A stretch of DNA of 43,113 bases from Akkermansia sp. (GCA_017398765.1 JAFQEY010000012.1:1-43113), one strand, 5' to 3'; shown: positions 14,296 to 23,248, counted from the stretch's first letter. Numbers and translations are program-made. The notes: generated by a model not told the origin, from the letters alone.

Positions 14296-15128
14296 GGCTG
14301 TTCAGATTGCTCGCGGAGAAATTGGTCTGTCAGGCATCGGTACCACCACCCCTGCAGAAAATGCCAGAGAAAGCCTTCCCTGCCGTCCAGGAAACCCAAT
14401 CGGATGATGTAGCGGTAGAAAAACAGCCCGGCAGCTCGCCAGAACAGGGGCAGCCGTGCATACAGTTCTTTATTCATGCGTGTCCTGCGTAAGCACGAGT
14501 GGAGTTTGTCGGGCGGGATATCGTTTCGGGGTGAAACGGCTGCTTCGCGGTGGGCGTAGTTCATGTGTTTACAGAGCCAGAAATCAAGGGATTCCAGATT
14601 ATTGTCCGCAAAGAGAATATCTGAGAGAAGAGCCCTGCCGTGAGTGAGAACGATGTGTTCATCCATGGCGCGTGGCTCACAGCTTGCCGAGCCCCTGCGA
14701 AACACTCGCAGCAGAGGAATCCGATCCGTACCGCCGTATCGGATGTGTTTGCCCAGAAAATAGCGCAGTCGCAGCATCATCAGCCCGGTCACATCGGAGG
14801 GCTGCGCCCGGAGCAGCCGGAGGAGCCTTTCTCCCTCGCCCGGCAGCAGATATTCGTCTGCATCCAGACGCAGAATCCAGTCTGTTTTCAGCGACAAATG
14901 CTCCAGAGCCCAGTTAAACTGCTGAGCCTGAGTGCCCGGCCAGTCATGCTGAACCAGATGCACACGCGAGAACTGCCGGCATATTTCCGGTGTCCGGTCG
15001 GTGGAGTAGCTGTCCACCACGTAGATATCACGGCAGAAATCCAGGGCGCGAACCAGACAGCGGCGAATGTGTTTTTCCTCGTTGTACGTGAGGACTACAG
15101 CACACAGGTTGGATTGGGGATAAATCAT
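14292..15128 (-). CDS. Glycosyltransferase family 2, WaaE/KdtX-like, 278 aa
   Basis: GT-A fold enzyme. From ATG 15128 the protein reads NLCAVVLTYNEEKHIRRCL, then VVDSYSTDRT and LDADEYL near residue 90, the metal-binding DXD-type motif of this family. The LTYNEE and LDADE pattern and length match the LPS heptose/Kdo-type beta-glucosyltransferase group (WaaE/KdtX). The open frame continues 51 codons upstream inside the acetyltransferase gene, but the start is placed at the ATGA overlap with that gene's stop. It likely adds one sugar to the repeat unit. Confidence 0.87.
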   Translation of the reverse strand: MIYPQSNLCAVVLTYNEEKHIRRCLVRALDFCRDIYVVDSYSTDRTPEICRQFSRVHLVQHDWPGTQAQQFNWALEHLSLKTDWILRLDADEYLLPGEGERLLRLLRAQPSDVTGLMMLRLRYFLGKHIRYGGTDRIPLLRVFRRGSASCEPRAMDEHIVLTHGRALLSDILFADNNLESLDFWLCKHMNYAHREAAVSPRNDIPPDKLHSCLRRTRMNKELYARLPLFWRAAGLFFYRYIIRLGFLDGREGFLWHFLQGWWYRCLTDQFLREQSEQP

Positions 15129-15637
15129 ATTACTTTTACTCTGTTTCGAATGAAAATGGCGGGATTGCCCCCCACAACATGCCACGGTGCAACATCCCGA
15201 AAAACGGAAGCTCGCGCCCCGACAACCGCTCCCTCTCCGACAGTGACTCCCATGCCGATAAATGCCTCCGCTGCAACCCATGCATGCGAACAGATGCGGA
15301 TAGGGGCGGTGATGAGGGGGTGATGCAGGGAATCTATATCGTGGGACGCGGTGCAGAGAAAACTGCGTTGCGATACTGTGACTCGCTCTTCTAAAATCAC
15401 TTTATCCACATTGTAGCAGATGCTTTCTGAGGCAAGGCAGCTATCTTTTCCCATTTCCAGATTCCAGGGCTCGCGGATGCGGGCGGAGGCATACACATGT
15501 GCCCCGCGTGCCAGTTTTGCACCGAAAACCCGCAGCAGCAGTCCTCGCCAGGGCATGAAAAACCTGCCGCAGAACGGGCGGAACAGAATCATGCGTACGC
15601 TTTCCCAAAGAAGTCGTTTCCCTATATCCTTATTCAT
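15125..15637 (-). CDS. Hexapeptide-repeat acetyltransferase, WcaF-like, 170 aa
   Basis: Likely O-acetylates a sugar of the polysaccharide using acetyl-CoA. The C-terminal half has the imperfect hexapeptide repeats of the left-handed beta-helix fold (around AHVYASARIREPWNL, ITAPIRICSHAWVAAEAFIGMGVTVGEGAVVGARASV), and ends in the GGNPAIFIR motif typical of these enzymes. The start MNKDIGKRLLWESVRM at 15637 is chosen because it overlaps the preceding stop by 8 bp and matches WcaF-type lengths; longer in-frame starts at 15661 and 15739 fall deep in the upstream gene. Confidence 0.83.
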   Translation of the reverse strand: MNKDIGKRLLWESVRMILFRPFCGRFFMPWRGLLLRVFGAKLARGAHVYASARIREPWNLEMGKDSCLASESICYNVDKVILEERVTVSQRSFLCTASHDIDSLHHPLITAPIRICSHAWVAAEAFIGMGVTVGEGAVVGARASVFRDVAPWHVVGGNPAIFIRNRVKVI

Positions 15638-16706
15638 AGACAAAATCAGGTTTAGATTCATTTCCCAGGAGGTAGTGGTAAAGTTGAAGCATTTGTCGGC
15701 AGACGGTTTCTGTGCTGAATCGGCTGCGGATAAGCTCACTTCCGCGCTTACCCATTCTGCGGCGTTCTTGCTGAGAGAGCCGATAGTAGGCCAGCAGACC
15801 TTCAGCCAGTTCGGCGGGGGAATTGCCCTGCCAGCTACCGCAGTGGCAGGCAGGCAGAACGCTCCAGGGCGTATGGCGCGAAGTGAGCACCGGCGTGCCG
15901 ACCAACAGAGCCTCTGCTATGCTCATGCCAAAGTTTTCCTGGTGGCTCGGCGCGCAGAATACATCCAACGAGGCTAAAGCATCATACTTTTCATGACCGT
16001 GCAAAAACCCGGCGAAAATAATTCCTTTTGCGTGGGTCTGTTCAGCCAGTCGGCGGAGAAAGTCTGTGTAGTCGGCTTTGCCTGTTCCGTAAATGATAAG
16101 TTCCGCATCAGGGAGTTGCAGTAAGCCCCACGCGCGGATGAGACTTTCCAGATTTTTGATGGGGTGAAGCCGCCCCAGATAGCCGACTCTGAAATGCCGG
16201 TGGTTGTCCCGTTGCGGTGTGCTGCACGGTTCCGCTACGGGAAGCGGAATGAGAGCAAGCCGCGTACGCGGGAACCATTTCCGCACATGGTAGAGTTCCT
16301 GCTCAGAGGTGACATGCAGACAGCTTACTTTCCCCTGACAGTGGCGCCGGATGAGCGGAAGCAGAAATCTTTTTGCGCTTGCTCTCTGTTGCAGTGCTTC
16401 CGGGTACAGCATGCCGTGGGGTGTAAGCACGCAGGGTACACGCCTGCGGTATGCGTGGGCGCAGGTTGCCAGATTCACATCCAGCCACAGTCCGTGAGTA
16501 TGGTAGATATCTGCCTGACTTTGCCGCAGCGTCAGGCGTAGCCGGGGCGTAATCCGCAGCGGGGAAAAAGAAAATTCCTTATCCCGGCGGGTGATGATTT
16601 CTGCGTTTGCTCCGCATGCCCTCAGCCCGCTGACCAGCTCGGCGGTGCAGGAAGTTGTGCCGCCGCAGGCGGGGGACATGGAATCTATGGTGTGAAGTAC
16701 ATTCAT
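15630..16706 (-). CDS. Glycosyltransferase, GT4-like, 358 aa
   Basis: GT-B enzyme. The start MNVLHTIDSMSPACGGTTSCTAELVSGL is typical of the family acceptor domain with an N-terminal GG loop. Further on are HTHGLWLD, FRVGYLGRLHPIKNLE, a YGTGKADY segment and the EX7E motif ENFGMSIAEA. ATG 16706 is chosen because it overlaps the upstream stop as ATGA; a frame start at 16748 lies inside the upstream gene. The C-terminus runs 8 bp into the acetyltransferase gene. HTHGLW near residue 85 is shared with mannosyl/glucosyl-type enzymes but does not define the sugar. Confidence 0.86.
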   Translation of the reverse strand: MNVLHTIDSMSPACGGTTSCTAELVSGLRACGANAEIITRRDKEFSFSPLRITPRLRLTLRQSQADIYHTHGLWLDVNLATCAHAYRRRVPCVLTPHGMLYPEALQQRASAKRFLLPLIRRHCQGKVSCLHVTSEQELYHVRKWFPRTRLALIPLPVAEPCSTPQRDNHRHFRVGYLGRLHPIKNLESLIRAWGLLQLPDAELIIYGTGKADYTDFLRRLAEQTHAKGIIFAGFLHGHEKYDALASLDVFCAPSHQENFGMSIAEALLVGTPVLTSRHTPWSVLPACHCGSWQGNSPAELAEGLLAYYRLSQQERRRMGKRGSELIRSRFSTETVCRQMLQLYHYLLGNESKPDFVYE

Positions 16707-17881
16707 GAAGCGCGTTCCGTGAGAAGGGTTGAGATGAGTTTCTGCCATTCTTTACCGATTTTTTCGGGAGAAAATTCCAGAGATTTATTACGAGCTGCTT
16801 TCCCAAGCTCCAGACGGAGCTGTTCATTACTCATCAGTGTAGAAAGTGCTCGAGCATAGGCTTTTTCATCAAATGCGGGGACAAGCAACCCATTCTGGCG
16901 ATGCTCTATGAGGTCATACACAGCGGGATAGCTGTCGAAGGCGATGGGAATGCAGCCATATTGCATGCCCTCCAGTAACACCATGCCGAATCCTTCAAAA
17001 GATGAGGTCAGACAGATTACCGAGGCATCCCGATAAAAGGGTTCGGGGTCACAGCAGCCGTGGAAACGGCAGTTTTTCAGCCCGAGATTCTCAGCAAGTT
17101 CGCGGTTGGCAGCCAAATCTGCTCCGTCACCCAGCAAGTGGAGTTCCCAATCCGGGAAATCTTCCTCCAGTCTTGCCATGATGCGGATGAGCCGATCCAC
17201 CCCTTTGGAGAGATTGTCCATTCTTCCCACAAAGAGCAGATGCTTCTTTTTGGGCGGTATAGTCATGGGTGCATGGTAGTGGGTACAGTTAGCAATGGAG
17301 CAGATGCGCCCGCCGGTGGGACAAAGCACCCTGAAATCTCCGATAGCGGATTCGGAAAGGGTGACGATGCGGTCATAGTTGAGAGCCAGCTGCCTGTAGT
17401 CTCGGCGTTTGAGCAGGGTGGCACGCTGCTGCATGAGCGGCAAAATCGTTTCGTGGTAGAGGGTGGAGAGCAGGGCGTTTGGTATTGCCTTGTGCCGCAG
17501 GTGTTTGTAATTGCGCAGTGCGGACAGGGCTGAGCTGTGCAGCACGGCTATATAATACTGCCCCTTGTGTTTTAGTCTGCCGCGGGAAGGGAAAAAACCA
17601 TGTGGGCCTATGATACCGCCTTCTTCCTGGTCGATGATGATATGCGGTTGCAGTTGTTCCAGCAGTTGTTCGTAGTAGGCTCCGGGGGCACAGTTTGGCG
17701 GAAGATAGAAAATATTGCAAGGGCAGGAATAGTCGGCATTCATGCGGTTGTGGTTGCGGCAGAGCACGCTGACTCGGTGCCCGCGCTGCTGCAGCAGTCG
17801 TATGAGTGAATCGGTCACCCGTTCCATGCCGCCTTGGTGGATGTAGGGTTCGTTGGTACTGTATATGAGTATATTAGACAT
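16703..17881 (-). CDS. Glycosyltransferase, GT4-like, 392 aa
   Basis: GT-B enzyme beginning MSNILIYSTNEPYIHQGGMERVTDSLIRLLQQRGH, the standard acceptor domain start. The donor domain has HLLFVGRMDNLSKGV, LLGDGADL and the EX7E motif EGFGMVLLEG. Long middle insertion with basic and aromatic residues. The gene overlaps the polymerase gene upstream by 8 bp (ATGTCTAA) and the next glycosyltransferase by 4 bp. It is one of six GT4-like enzymes here, which with the two GT2 enzymes and the priming transferase would allow a repeat unit of up to nine sugars. Confidence 0.87.
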   Translation of the reverse strand: MSNILIYSTNEPYIHQGGMERVTDSLIRLLQQRGHRVSVLCRNHNRMNADYSCPCNIFYLPPNCAPGAYYEQLLEQLQPHIIIDQEEGGIIGPHGFFPSRGRLKHKGQYYIAVLHSSALSALRNYKHLRHKAIPNALLSTLYHETILPLMQQRATLLKRRDYRQLALNYDRIVTLSESAIGDFRVLCPTGGRICSIANCTHYHAPMTIPPKKKHLLFVGRMDNLSKGVDRLIRIMARLEEDFPDWELHLLGDGADLAANRELAENLGLKNCRFHGCCDPEPFYRDASVICLTSSFEGFGMVLLEGMQYGCIPIAFDSYPAVYDLIEHRQNGLLVPAFDEKAYARALSTLMSNEQLRLELGKAARNKSLEFSPEKIGKEWQKLISTLLTERAS

Positions 17882-19010
17882 GTTGATGTGGACGCTTTGC
17901 GGTTGGTATGGCGGAAATGCAGCTCCAGAGCAGGATGCAGAGGATGCTTCCGGCGGAAAGTAAATATCCCTCGAAGGTCATGTGTACGCAGAAAAAGATG
18001 AGAACACAGGTGCTCAGCGGGGGTGTGCCCGGTATCGTGATGCCGCGGTACAGGGTATGAGCAATGGTCAGAAAGAGAGGAATGGAACCAGCCAGCCCCA
18101 GCATGGAAAGACTGCCCAGATAGGAGGAACCGGGTTCTATGATACCGCTTTGCGCACTGTGGGCAAAGGTGATGATGGATTGAGATGCGAAACCCACCCC
18201 AAACAACGGGTGCTGCAAGAATTCCTCCCAGCGGTCATCCCATAATTCAGTTCGTGAGCTGAAGATACTGCCTGCCTCCTGAGCAGACTCCATTTTACTG
18301 AGTATACCGTCCGTCAGTATTTCGGCAAAGGGAAGCAGTGTAAAAAAGCCCAGAGCCAGAATAACCAACAGTATACCCCTGCCACGGGGAACTCTCAGCA
18401 AAAGATAAATGCCACCCGCAGCTGCTGCCAGAATCGCGGAACGGGAGGAGGCCTGAAGCATGGCTGCGGCGCAGGCGATTCCGCTTATGATTAACCACCA
18501 TGAGGCTCTCCCCCCGGAAAGATAGTGCTCAGTGCTGCGGTGCATCGCATATAGCAGCCCTATTCCCGCCAGCGGCCCCAGCACCATGGAATGTGGAGTC
18601 AGACCGGAAAACACACCTGTGCCGTAATTGATTCCCGCTGCTCCGCAAACAGCGGATAGCCCCCCTATTATCAGGCAGAAGCGGGTGAGGTATGTAAAGA
18701 TGCGTTGGGAAAGCTGCTCATTCCACGCTCCGCCAAACAGTGGTCCAATGCCGCCCAGTAGCAGGGCAAACATGACCAGTCTCTCCCATGGTCGAAAGAC
18801 GGGGAGCGGGTTGCTAATCAGGATACCTATGCCCGCTGCGACCAGACAGATGCTCAGCAGCACGGAAATGTTGCGAGCTTTCCAAAGCCGCACGAGGGGT
18901 AGCAGAATCAGCACGCCGTAATACAGCGGCTCCGCTTTGCTGAGCGGTGCCAGCATGAGTGGAAGAATACCGCAGGCTACGGCAAAGGCGGTGAGAGAAT
19001 GCTTCTGCAT
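17874..19010 (-). CDS. wzy: O-antigen ligase/polymerase-type membrane protein, Wzy role, 378 aa
   Basis: Likely the polymerase that joins flipped repeat units on the periplasmic side. The protein is hydrophobic throughout, with about ten membrane segments and a long periplasmic loop near residues 240-275 that includes RTELWDDRWEEFLQHPLFGVGF, the signature region of the Wzy_C/O-antigen ligase family. In Wzy/WaaL proteins this loop bears the catalytic arginines/histidines. Overlaps: TGATG with the upstream glycosyltransferase, 8 bp with the downstream one. The family does not separate polymerase from ligase reliably; the location beside wzx and wza makes the polymerase role more likely. Confidence 0.82.
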   Translation of the reverse strand: MQKHSLTAFAVACGILPLMLAPLSKAEPLYYGVLILLPLVRLWKARNISVLLSICLVAAGIGILISNPLPVFRPWERLVMFALLLGGIGPLFGGAWNEQLSQRIFTYLTRFCLIIGGLSAVCGAAGINYGTGVFSGLTPHSMVLGPLAGIGLLYAMHRSTEHYLSGGRASWWLIISGIACAAAMLQASSRSAILAAAAGGIYLLLRVPRGRGILLVILALGFFTLLPFAEILTDGILSKMESAQEAGSIFSSRTELWDDRWEEFLQHPLFGVGFASQSIITFAHSAQSGIIEPGSSYLGSLSMLGLAGSIPLFLTIAHTLYRGITIPGTPPLSTCVLIFFCVHMTFEGYLLSAGSILCILLWSCISAIPTAKRPHQHV

Positions 19011-20056
19011 CAGGCACTGAGATAGAGTTTTTCGTAGGCTTGAGCCATGGTTTCAAGTGAGTAGTGGCGGTGTGCATAGTCCTTTGCCTGAGCAGCTTTG
19101 CGCTGAGCCTCCTCCTGCTGTTCGGCAAAGCGGGAGATGGCGGCGGCACAGGCTTCTGCGGAATCTGTGGGGAACATCTGTCCCAGTTCTCCGTGGCGTA
19201 TCACCTCTGCCAGTGCCGGGCAATCTGCCACCAATACGGGTAAGCCCGCCGCCATGCCCTCTGCCACGGCCAGTCCGAATCCCTCTGCGCGCGAGGGATG
19301 CACCATCAGATCATATCCCGCAAGTTCGCGGTAGACTTCTTTCCGCGGGAGCTGACCGCGAAAGCGCACGTGCTGCTCCATGCCCAGCTCGCTGACCAGT
19401 GCTTCCAGCTGCCGGCGTGCGGAACCGTCACCGATTAAGTCCAGACGGCAGCAGAGCGGGCGTTCCCTCAGTTGCAGGAGATGCACCGCGCGGATGAGGG
19501 TATCCTGCGCTTTGTCCGCTGTGTCCAGGCGTGCCACATTGACCAGTCGCAGCGGATAGTGCCGATGCTTTACCGTGGGAATCTCATGAGTGTGGATACC
19601 GTTGTGAATCCTCACCGTATTGCGGAGTTGATATTGGGTTTTCAGTGCCTGCTGAACAGCGGACGATATGGCTACAACGCAGTCTGCAAGCCGCAGTGAC
19701 AGATGCGTGAGTGGGCAATAGGCCCCGGGCATGCCGTGTACGGTGATGATGTGGCGCGCAGGATAGTGGAAGAGAAGCCGATTGCGGTGCAGATGATAAT
19801 GCAGCACCTGTGGACGAATCTTCTGCAGAAGTTGACGTGCTTTCAGTAAGTAAAACGGCGAGAAACTGCGTGGAGGGCGGTTCAACCGGTGGATGCTGAT
19901 ACGGGAATCCAGCTGCTGCAACAGAGCTGTATCGCAACAGTTGCTCAGAATAATCAGGTGTACACGGTGCTGCTGAGCCTGGTGGTTTGCTAAATCACAC
20001 ACCAGCATTTCAGCACCGCCCGGCATGAATGAGGTGACGATGTGGGTGATAGTCAT
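19010..20056 (-). CDS. Glycosyltransferase, GT4-like, 348 aa
   Basis: GT-B enzyme of the operon, beginning MTITHIVTSFMPGGAEMLVCDLANH, the usual acceptor-domain start with GGAE. The donor domain contains LRLVNVARLDTADKAQD, LIGDGSARRQLE and the EX7E motif EGFGLAVAEG. Its coding region overlaps the upstream glycosyltransferase by 4 bp and ends in a TGATG stop/start with the polymerase gene. The N-terminal half is unusually rich in histidine (for example VLHYHLHRNRLLFHYPARHI), of unknown significance. Sugar specificity unknown. Confidence 0.87.
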   Translation of the reverse strand: MTITHIVTSFMPGGAEMLVCDLANHQAQQHRVHLIILSNCCDTALLQQLDSRISIHRLNRPPRSFSPFYLLKARQLLQKIRPQVLHYHLHRNRLLFHYPARHIITVHGMPGAYCPLTHLSLRLADCVVAISSAVQQALKTQYQLRNTVRIHNGIHTHEIPTVKHRHYPLRLVNVARLDTADKAQDTLIRAVHLLQLRERPLCCRLDLIGDGSARRQLEALVSELGMEQHVRFRGQLPRKEVYRELAGYDLMVHPSRAEGFGLAVAEGMAAGLPVLVADCPALAEVIRHGELGQMFPTDSAEACAAAISRFAEQQEEAQRKAAQAKDYAHRHYSLETMAQAYEKLYLSA

Positions 20057-21135
20057 TTGCTGTTGAATAGTTGAAGATGTTTTGCTGTGCAGTTTGCCAT
20101 GGAGTATTTTTTGTATGATTCCCGTACCTTTGCCCTCAGGTGGTTACATTTCTCTTCCGGTAGTCTGAGAGCCGTTTCCAGAGCTTGAGTGTAAGCCTTT
20201 TCCGTCATATTGGCAGAGATGAAGCCGTTTTCCCCATGGCAGATTTTGTTCGGCACATCTCCGCAGGGGGTGCAGATGGGGATAAGACCTGCAAAAAAGG
20301 CTTCTATCAATACCAGCGGCCCACTTTCTGTTTGTGAACTCAGGCACAAAAAATCAGCCTGTGCCATGTAAGCTGCCGCTTTTTTGCGGGGCCCAATGTA
20401 GTGGATTCGTGGGTGGCGGAGAAAGGGGAGTAGTTGCTTGAAGTAAGATTCATCCGGGGCTTTGCCGATGAGTACCAACTCGATGTTATAGCCGCGGCGT
20501 GCCAGATTGCGCACTGCCCGGCATAGCATCAGCTGGTTTTTGACCGGGGTCAGATTCGCCACGCTCAGTAATATGGCACCCTTGTGCCGCTGCCGGATAT
20601 GGGAGATGGTTTCCTCTGCTTGCTTGTCCTCCAGCTGGTGTTCTTTTAATTCCCTCGCCAAATCAATGACAGAGGATGAGTACGAAAGACTCTGTGCGGT
20701 AAAACGCGAATTGGCGATGGTTCGGCACCGCCCCGGGCGGAACAGGAAGTGTTCTGTCAGCAGTCTGCCGAGAAGGGATGGATTTTCAAAGCTTGGCTCA
20801 CTGTGCAGGGTGTAGAAATAACGGCTCTGCCGCAGAGTCATCACCGCTGCTGCGGTATAGTTCAGGGCGGAGGCGGAGTGTATGTGCACCACATCTGCCT
20901 TTTCTTCCCGCAGGCGGTTGCGAAGCCGCTTGCAGAGTTTCCAGTCGAATCCCCGGCATTTGTTCATTTCCACCAGTTGCACTTTCGGAGAAATCCCGTA
21001 GTGCTGAGCATTACCGGCTCGGTATAACACTACCAGCACGACTTCGTGTTCCTGAGCCAGGCGATTGCACAGGTCGACCACAAAGCGGGTGACTCCGCAT
21101 ACTTCCATTACAGGCATTATTTCTACTATCTTCAT
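20053..21135 (-). CDS. Glycosyltransferase, GT4-like, 360 aa
   Basis: GT-B enzyme starting MKIVEIMPVMEVCGVTRFVVDLCNRL. The usual GG in the N-terminal loop is CGV here, a small departure. The donor domain has ILLSVANLTPVKNQ, LVLIGKAPDESY and the EX7E motif ESGPLVLIE. It is 4 bp overlapped on both sides (ATGA), between the family 2 glycosyltransferase and another GT4-like enzyme. It probably acts early in repeat-unit assembly if gene order reflects pathway order, which is only inference. Confidence 0.86.
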   Translation of the reverse strand: MKIVEIMPVMEVCGVTRFVVDLCNRLAQEHEVVLVVLYRAGNAQHYGISPKVQLVEMNKCRGFDWKLCKRLRNRLREEKADVVHIHSASALNYTAAAVMTLRQSRYFYTLHSEPSFENPSLLGRLLTEHFLFRPGRCRTIANSRFTAQSLSYSSSVIDLARELKEHQLEDKQAEETISHIRQRHKGAILLSVANLTPVKNQLMLCRAVRNLARRGYNIELVLIGKAPDESYFKQLLPFLRHPRIHYIGPRKKAAAYMAQADFLCLSSQTESGPLVLIEAFFAGLIPICTPCGDVPNKICHGENGFISANMTEKAYTQALETALRLPEEKCNHLRAKVRESYKKYSMANCTAKHLQLFNSK

Positions 21136-21893
21136 GGGGCTGATTGGGTAAATAGATTAATTTTACAGAGAAAACGACTTGCAAAATAATGCCAGGGACA
21201 GGCCAGTCCGTTTTTCCGGAATGCCAGCCGGTTGAGCCGGGTATTGCGCTGTATGGCTTGCCACCCGGCGGTGGAAATGCCTCCGTTTTGCATACTGATA
21301 AGATTTTGGGGGATGAAGTGGGTGCGGATACGGTGTTTTTCAATGAAGCGTAGCATCAGCTCAAAGTCAGCGGCTGACCCAATACTGCAATCGAAGTTTC
21401 CGTAACGTTCATAACAGACCCGGCGGCAATAAAATGTGGGATGCGCCGGCATCCATCCCCGGCGGAAAGCACCTTCTCTATACGGCCTGCCTGCCCAGAG
21501 TCTGGTGACTCTGCCGTCTGCATTCACAAATTGCAAATTGGCATGCACCGCATCTGAATCCGGGTGTTCAGAGAAAGCGCGGCAGATGAGTCGGAGCGCA
21601 TGCGGATATCGGTATACATCTGCCGCGTTGAGAAAGCCGACCACATCTCCCGTGGCAAGATTCAGGCCCTTGTTCATGGCATCGTAGATGCCGCCGTCAG
21701 GTTCGGAAATCCAGCGCAAGCGTTTTTCGAACAGAGGTTCAACCCGGTGCAGCAGCTTTGCCGTGCCGTCGCTGCTACCGCCGTCTACCACCAGGTATTC
21801 CAGATTCCGGTAGGTTTGACACAAAACGCTGCGCATGGTGTTGATGAGGTTGTCCACGCAGTTGTAGCACACGGTGATGATGCTGATTTTCAT
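21132..21893 (-). CDS. Glycosyltransferase family 2, WcaA-like, 253 aa
   Basis: GT-A enzyme. MKISIITVCYNCVDNLINTMRSVL is the canonical GT2 start, followed by LVVDGGSSDGT near residue 35, EPDGGIYDAMNKGLNLATGDVVGFLNAAD (the DXD region reads NAAD rather than the more common NADD), and a C-terminal ADFELMLRFIE. The length fits the colanic-acid WcaA/WcaE group. First glycosyltransferase after the priming enzyme, so it may add the second sugar; the gene order argument is inference. 4-bp overlaps on both sides. Confidence 0.87.
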   Translation of the reverse strand: MKISIITVCYNCVDNLINTMRSVLCQTYRNLEYLVVDGGSSDGTAKLLHRVEPLFEKRLRWISEPDGGIYDAMNKGLNLATGDVVGFLNAADVYRYPHALRLICRAFSEHPDSDAVHANLQFVNADGRVTRLWAGRPYREGAFRRGWMPAHPTFYCRRVCYERYGNFDCSIGSAADFELMLRFIEKHRIRTHFIPQNLISMQNGGISTAGWQAIQRNTRLNRLAFRKNGLACPWHYFASRFLCKINLFTQSAP

Positions 21894-22543
21894 CGTGAAA
21901 CGGAGCTGTTGTTGGTTGAACCGAAAGCGTTCGGGTGCTGTTCTATCCCATCATGCCGCAGTACTTTGCCGCAGGTGTGCCATAGAATCCATAAATCTGT
22001 CTCCGGGGAAAGATGCCGCCGGTAGAGCAGGTCATAGCGGAGCCGCTGGCGGAAAGTGAGATCATTCCTGCCCATTACCTGTGCCAAACCTGAGATACCG
22101 GGTCTTACTCTCATGCGCCGCTCCTGTGAGCTTGGGGAAAAGTGTGCCATCTGCTCCGGAATCCACGGTCTGGGGCCGATGAGCGACATATCACCGCAGA
22201 TGACATTGAGCAGCTCCGGCAGTTCATCTAACGAGCTGCGGCGTAGCATGGCACCGATGCGGGTGATACGCTGTGCGTCCGGAAGCAGTTGTCCGGCGGA
22301 ATCTCGTGTGTTGTTCATGGTGCGGAATTTGATGATGCGGAACTTTCTGCCGCCTCGCCCCACACGCGTTTGCAGGAAGAGAGGATTGCCGCCCTGAACC
22401 AGCCACAGCAGCAATGCCAGCACCAGCAAAAAGGGTAGCAGTAGTAGTAATGCTCCCATGGACAACAGTAAATCAAGGGGGCGTTTGAGATGGTGTTCAT
22501 AGAGGGGTGATACAGGGGGGAGTTGGGGGGTGTTGGGGTTCAT
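21890..22543 (-). CDS. Undecaprenyl-phosphate sugar phosphotransferase, short type, 217 aa
   Basis: Primes the pathway by moving a sugar-1-phosphate onto undecaprenyl phosphate. Only the catalytic bacterial sugar transferase domain is present, as in PglC-like monotopic enzymes: a re-entrant helix (about residues 23-50) then FRIIKFRTMNNTRD, RRSSLDELPELLNVICGDMSLIGPRP and a C-terminal RPGISGLAQVMGRND. All the family signatures are intact. The first ten codons are proline-rich and contain two C6 tracts, and the 20-bp gap before the start holds dinucleotide repeats, both prone to slippage. Start ATG 22543 is the only good one. Confidence 0.9.
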   Translation of the reverse strand: MNPNTPQLPPVSPLYEHHLKRPLDLLLSMGALLLLLPFLLVLALLLWLVQGGNPLFLQTRVGRGGRKFRIIKFRTMNNTRDSAGQLLPDAQRITRIGAMLRRSSLDELPELLNVICGDMSLIGPRPWIPEQMAHFSPSSQERRMRVRPGISGLAQVMGRNDLTFRQRLRYDLLYRRHLSPETDLWILWHTCGKVLRHDGIEQHPNAFGSTNNSSVSR

Positions 22544-22560
22544 ATATATATGTGTGTGTG
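22542..22560. repeat. Dinucleotide repeats just upstream of the priming transferase
   Basis: An (AT)5 run at 22542-22551, which includes part of the start codon, is followed by a (GT)4-5 run to 22560. The cpsB stop codon is at 22563-22565, so the whole intercistronic gap is simple repeat. Slippage here would alter spacing or the start codon context. Confidence 0.7.
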
Positions 22561-22562
22561 AA

Positions 22563-23237
22563 TCAGCGTCTTAGCGGGAGTGCGCGAAATGCCTTGAGCC
22601 GGTGGGAATCACTCCCCCAGCGAAAGTAGAGCCCCGCGGCAAAAAGTCGGCGGCAGCGTTCCTGAGCATTGCGACCGTAAACGCCGGAAAGGGAGCCGAT
22701 ATTGCCCTGAAAACGGACACCGAGGCGGTGCAGATGCAGCAAATCCGGCTCACTCAGGTGGCGGTGATAGCGCTCAGGGTGTGCCAGTACCGGGATATAA
22801 CCCCGGTGCAGGAGCTCGACAAGGAGATCTGCCCACCCCGAAAGGGGGCGTGAGATTGATAATTCTACCAATATCATTTCCGGCTGCAACCACGGCAGAA
22901 TCTCTCCCTGCTCAATGTGGCTGATGAAGTGCTCGTCCGGCTCGTATTCCGCTGACAGTTGCAGGGTGAAATCCGGGTGAGCGGCTGCAACCAGTTGCCG
23001 GAATCGGCAGAAAGCCCGGCGGAGCACAGCGGGGGTATTCATCGGGAAACGGCGGGAGATGTGCGGGGTGCAGATGCAGCCGCTCAGTCCAAGTTTTTTC
23101 ATGGCTGTAATCAGCTGCAGTGCTTCATCCGCGTGCGGCACGCCGTCATCTACCCCTGGCAGGAGGTGACAGTGTGTATCCACTCCGTCAGGCAGGAGGG
23201 TGCGGATGCTGCGGTGCTTGTGAAACAGGGAAAACAT
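22563..23237 (-). CDS. cpsB: PHP-type tyrosine-protein phosphatase, CpsB/YwqE family, 224 aa
   Basis: Metal-dependent phosphatase that removes phosphate from the C-terminal tyrosines of the polysaccharide co-polymerase. The PHP motifs are intact: DTHCHLLPGVDDG (H22, H24, D30), the glutamate-containing ELSISRPL segment, AHPERY and SDSHR near the C-terminus. It directly follows wzc with an 11-bp gap, supporting a kinase/phosphatase pair. This class is more typical of Gram-positive capsules, where Gram-negative enterics use Wzb. Here it partners a one-piece Wzc. 224 residues is a little shorter than the usual 250. Confidence 0.88.
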   Translation of the reverse strand: MFSLFHKHRSIRTLLPDGVDTHCHLLPGVDDGVPHADEALQLITAMKKLGLSGCICTPHISRRFPMNTPAVLRRAFCRFRQLVAAAHPDFTLQLSAEYEPDEHFISHIEQGEILPWLQPEMILVELSISRPLSGWADLLVELLHRGYIPVLAHPERYHRHLSEPDLLHLHRLGVRFQGNIGSLSGVYGRNAQERCRRLFAAGLYFRWGSDSHRLKAFRALPLRR

Positions 23238-23248
23238 AGCGTGAGATT

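Noticed and set aside
10301..14407. Plus-strand open frames antisense to the exopolysaccharide genes
   Set aside because: Shadows of GC-rich coding sequence; the minus-strand frames have family motifs and linked overlaps.
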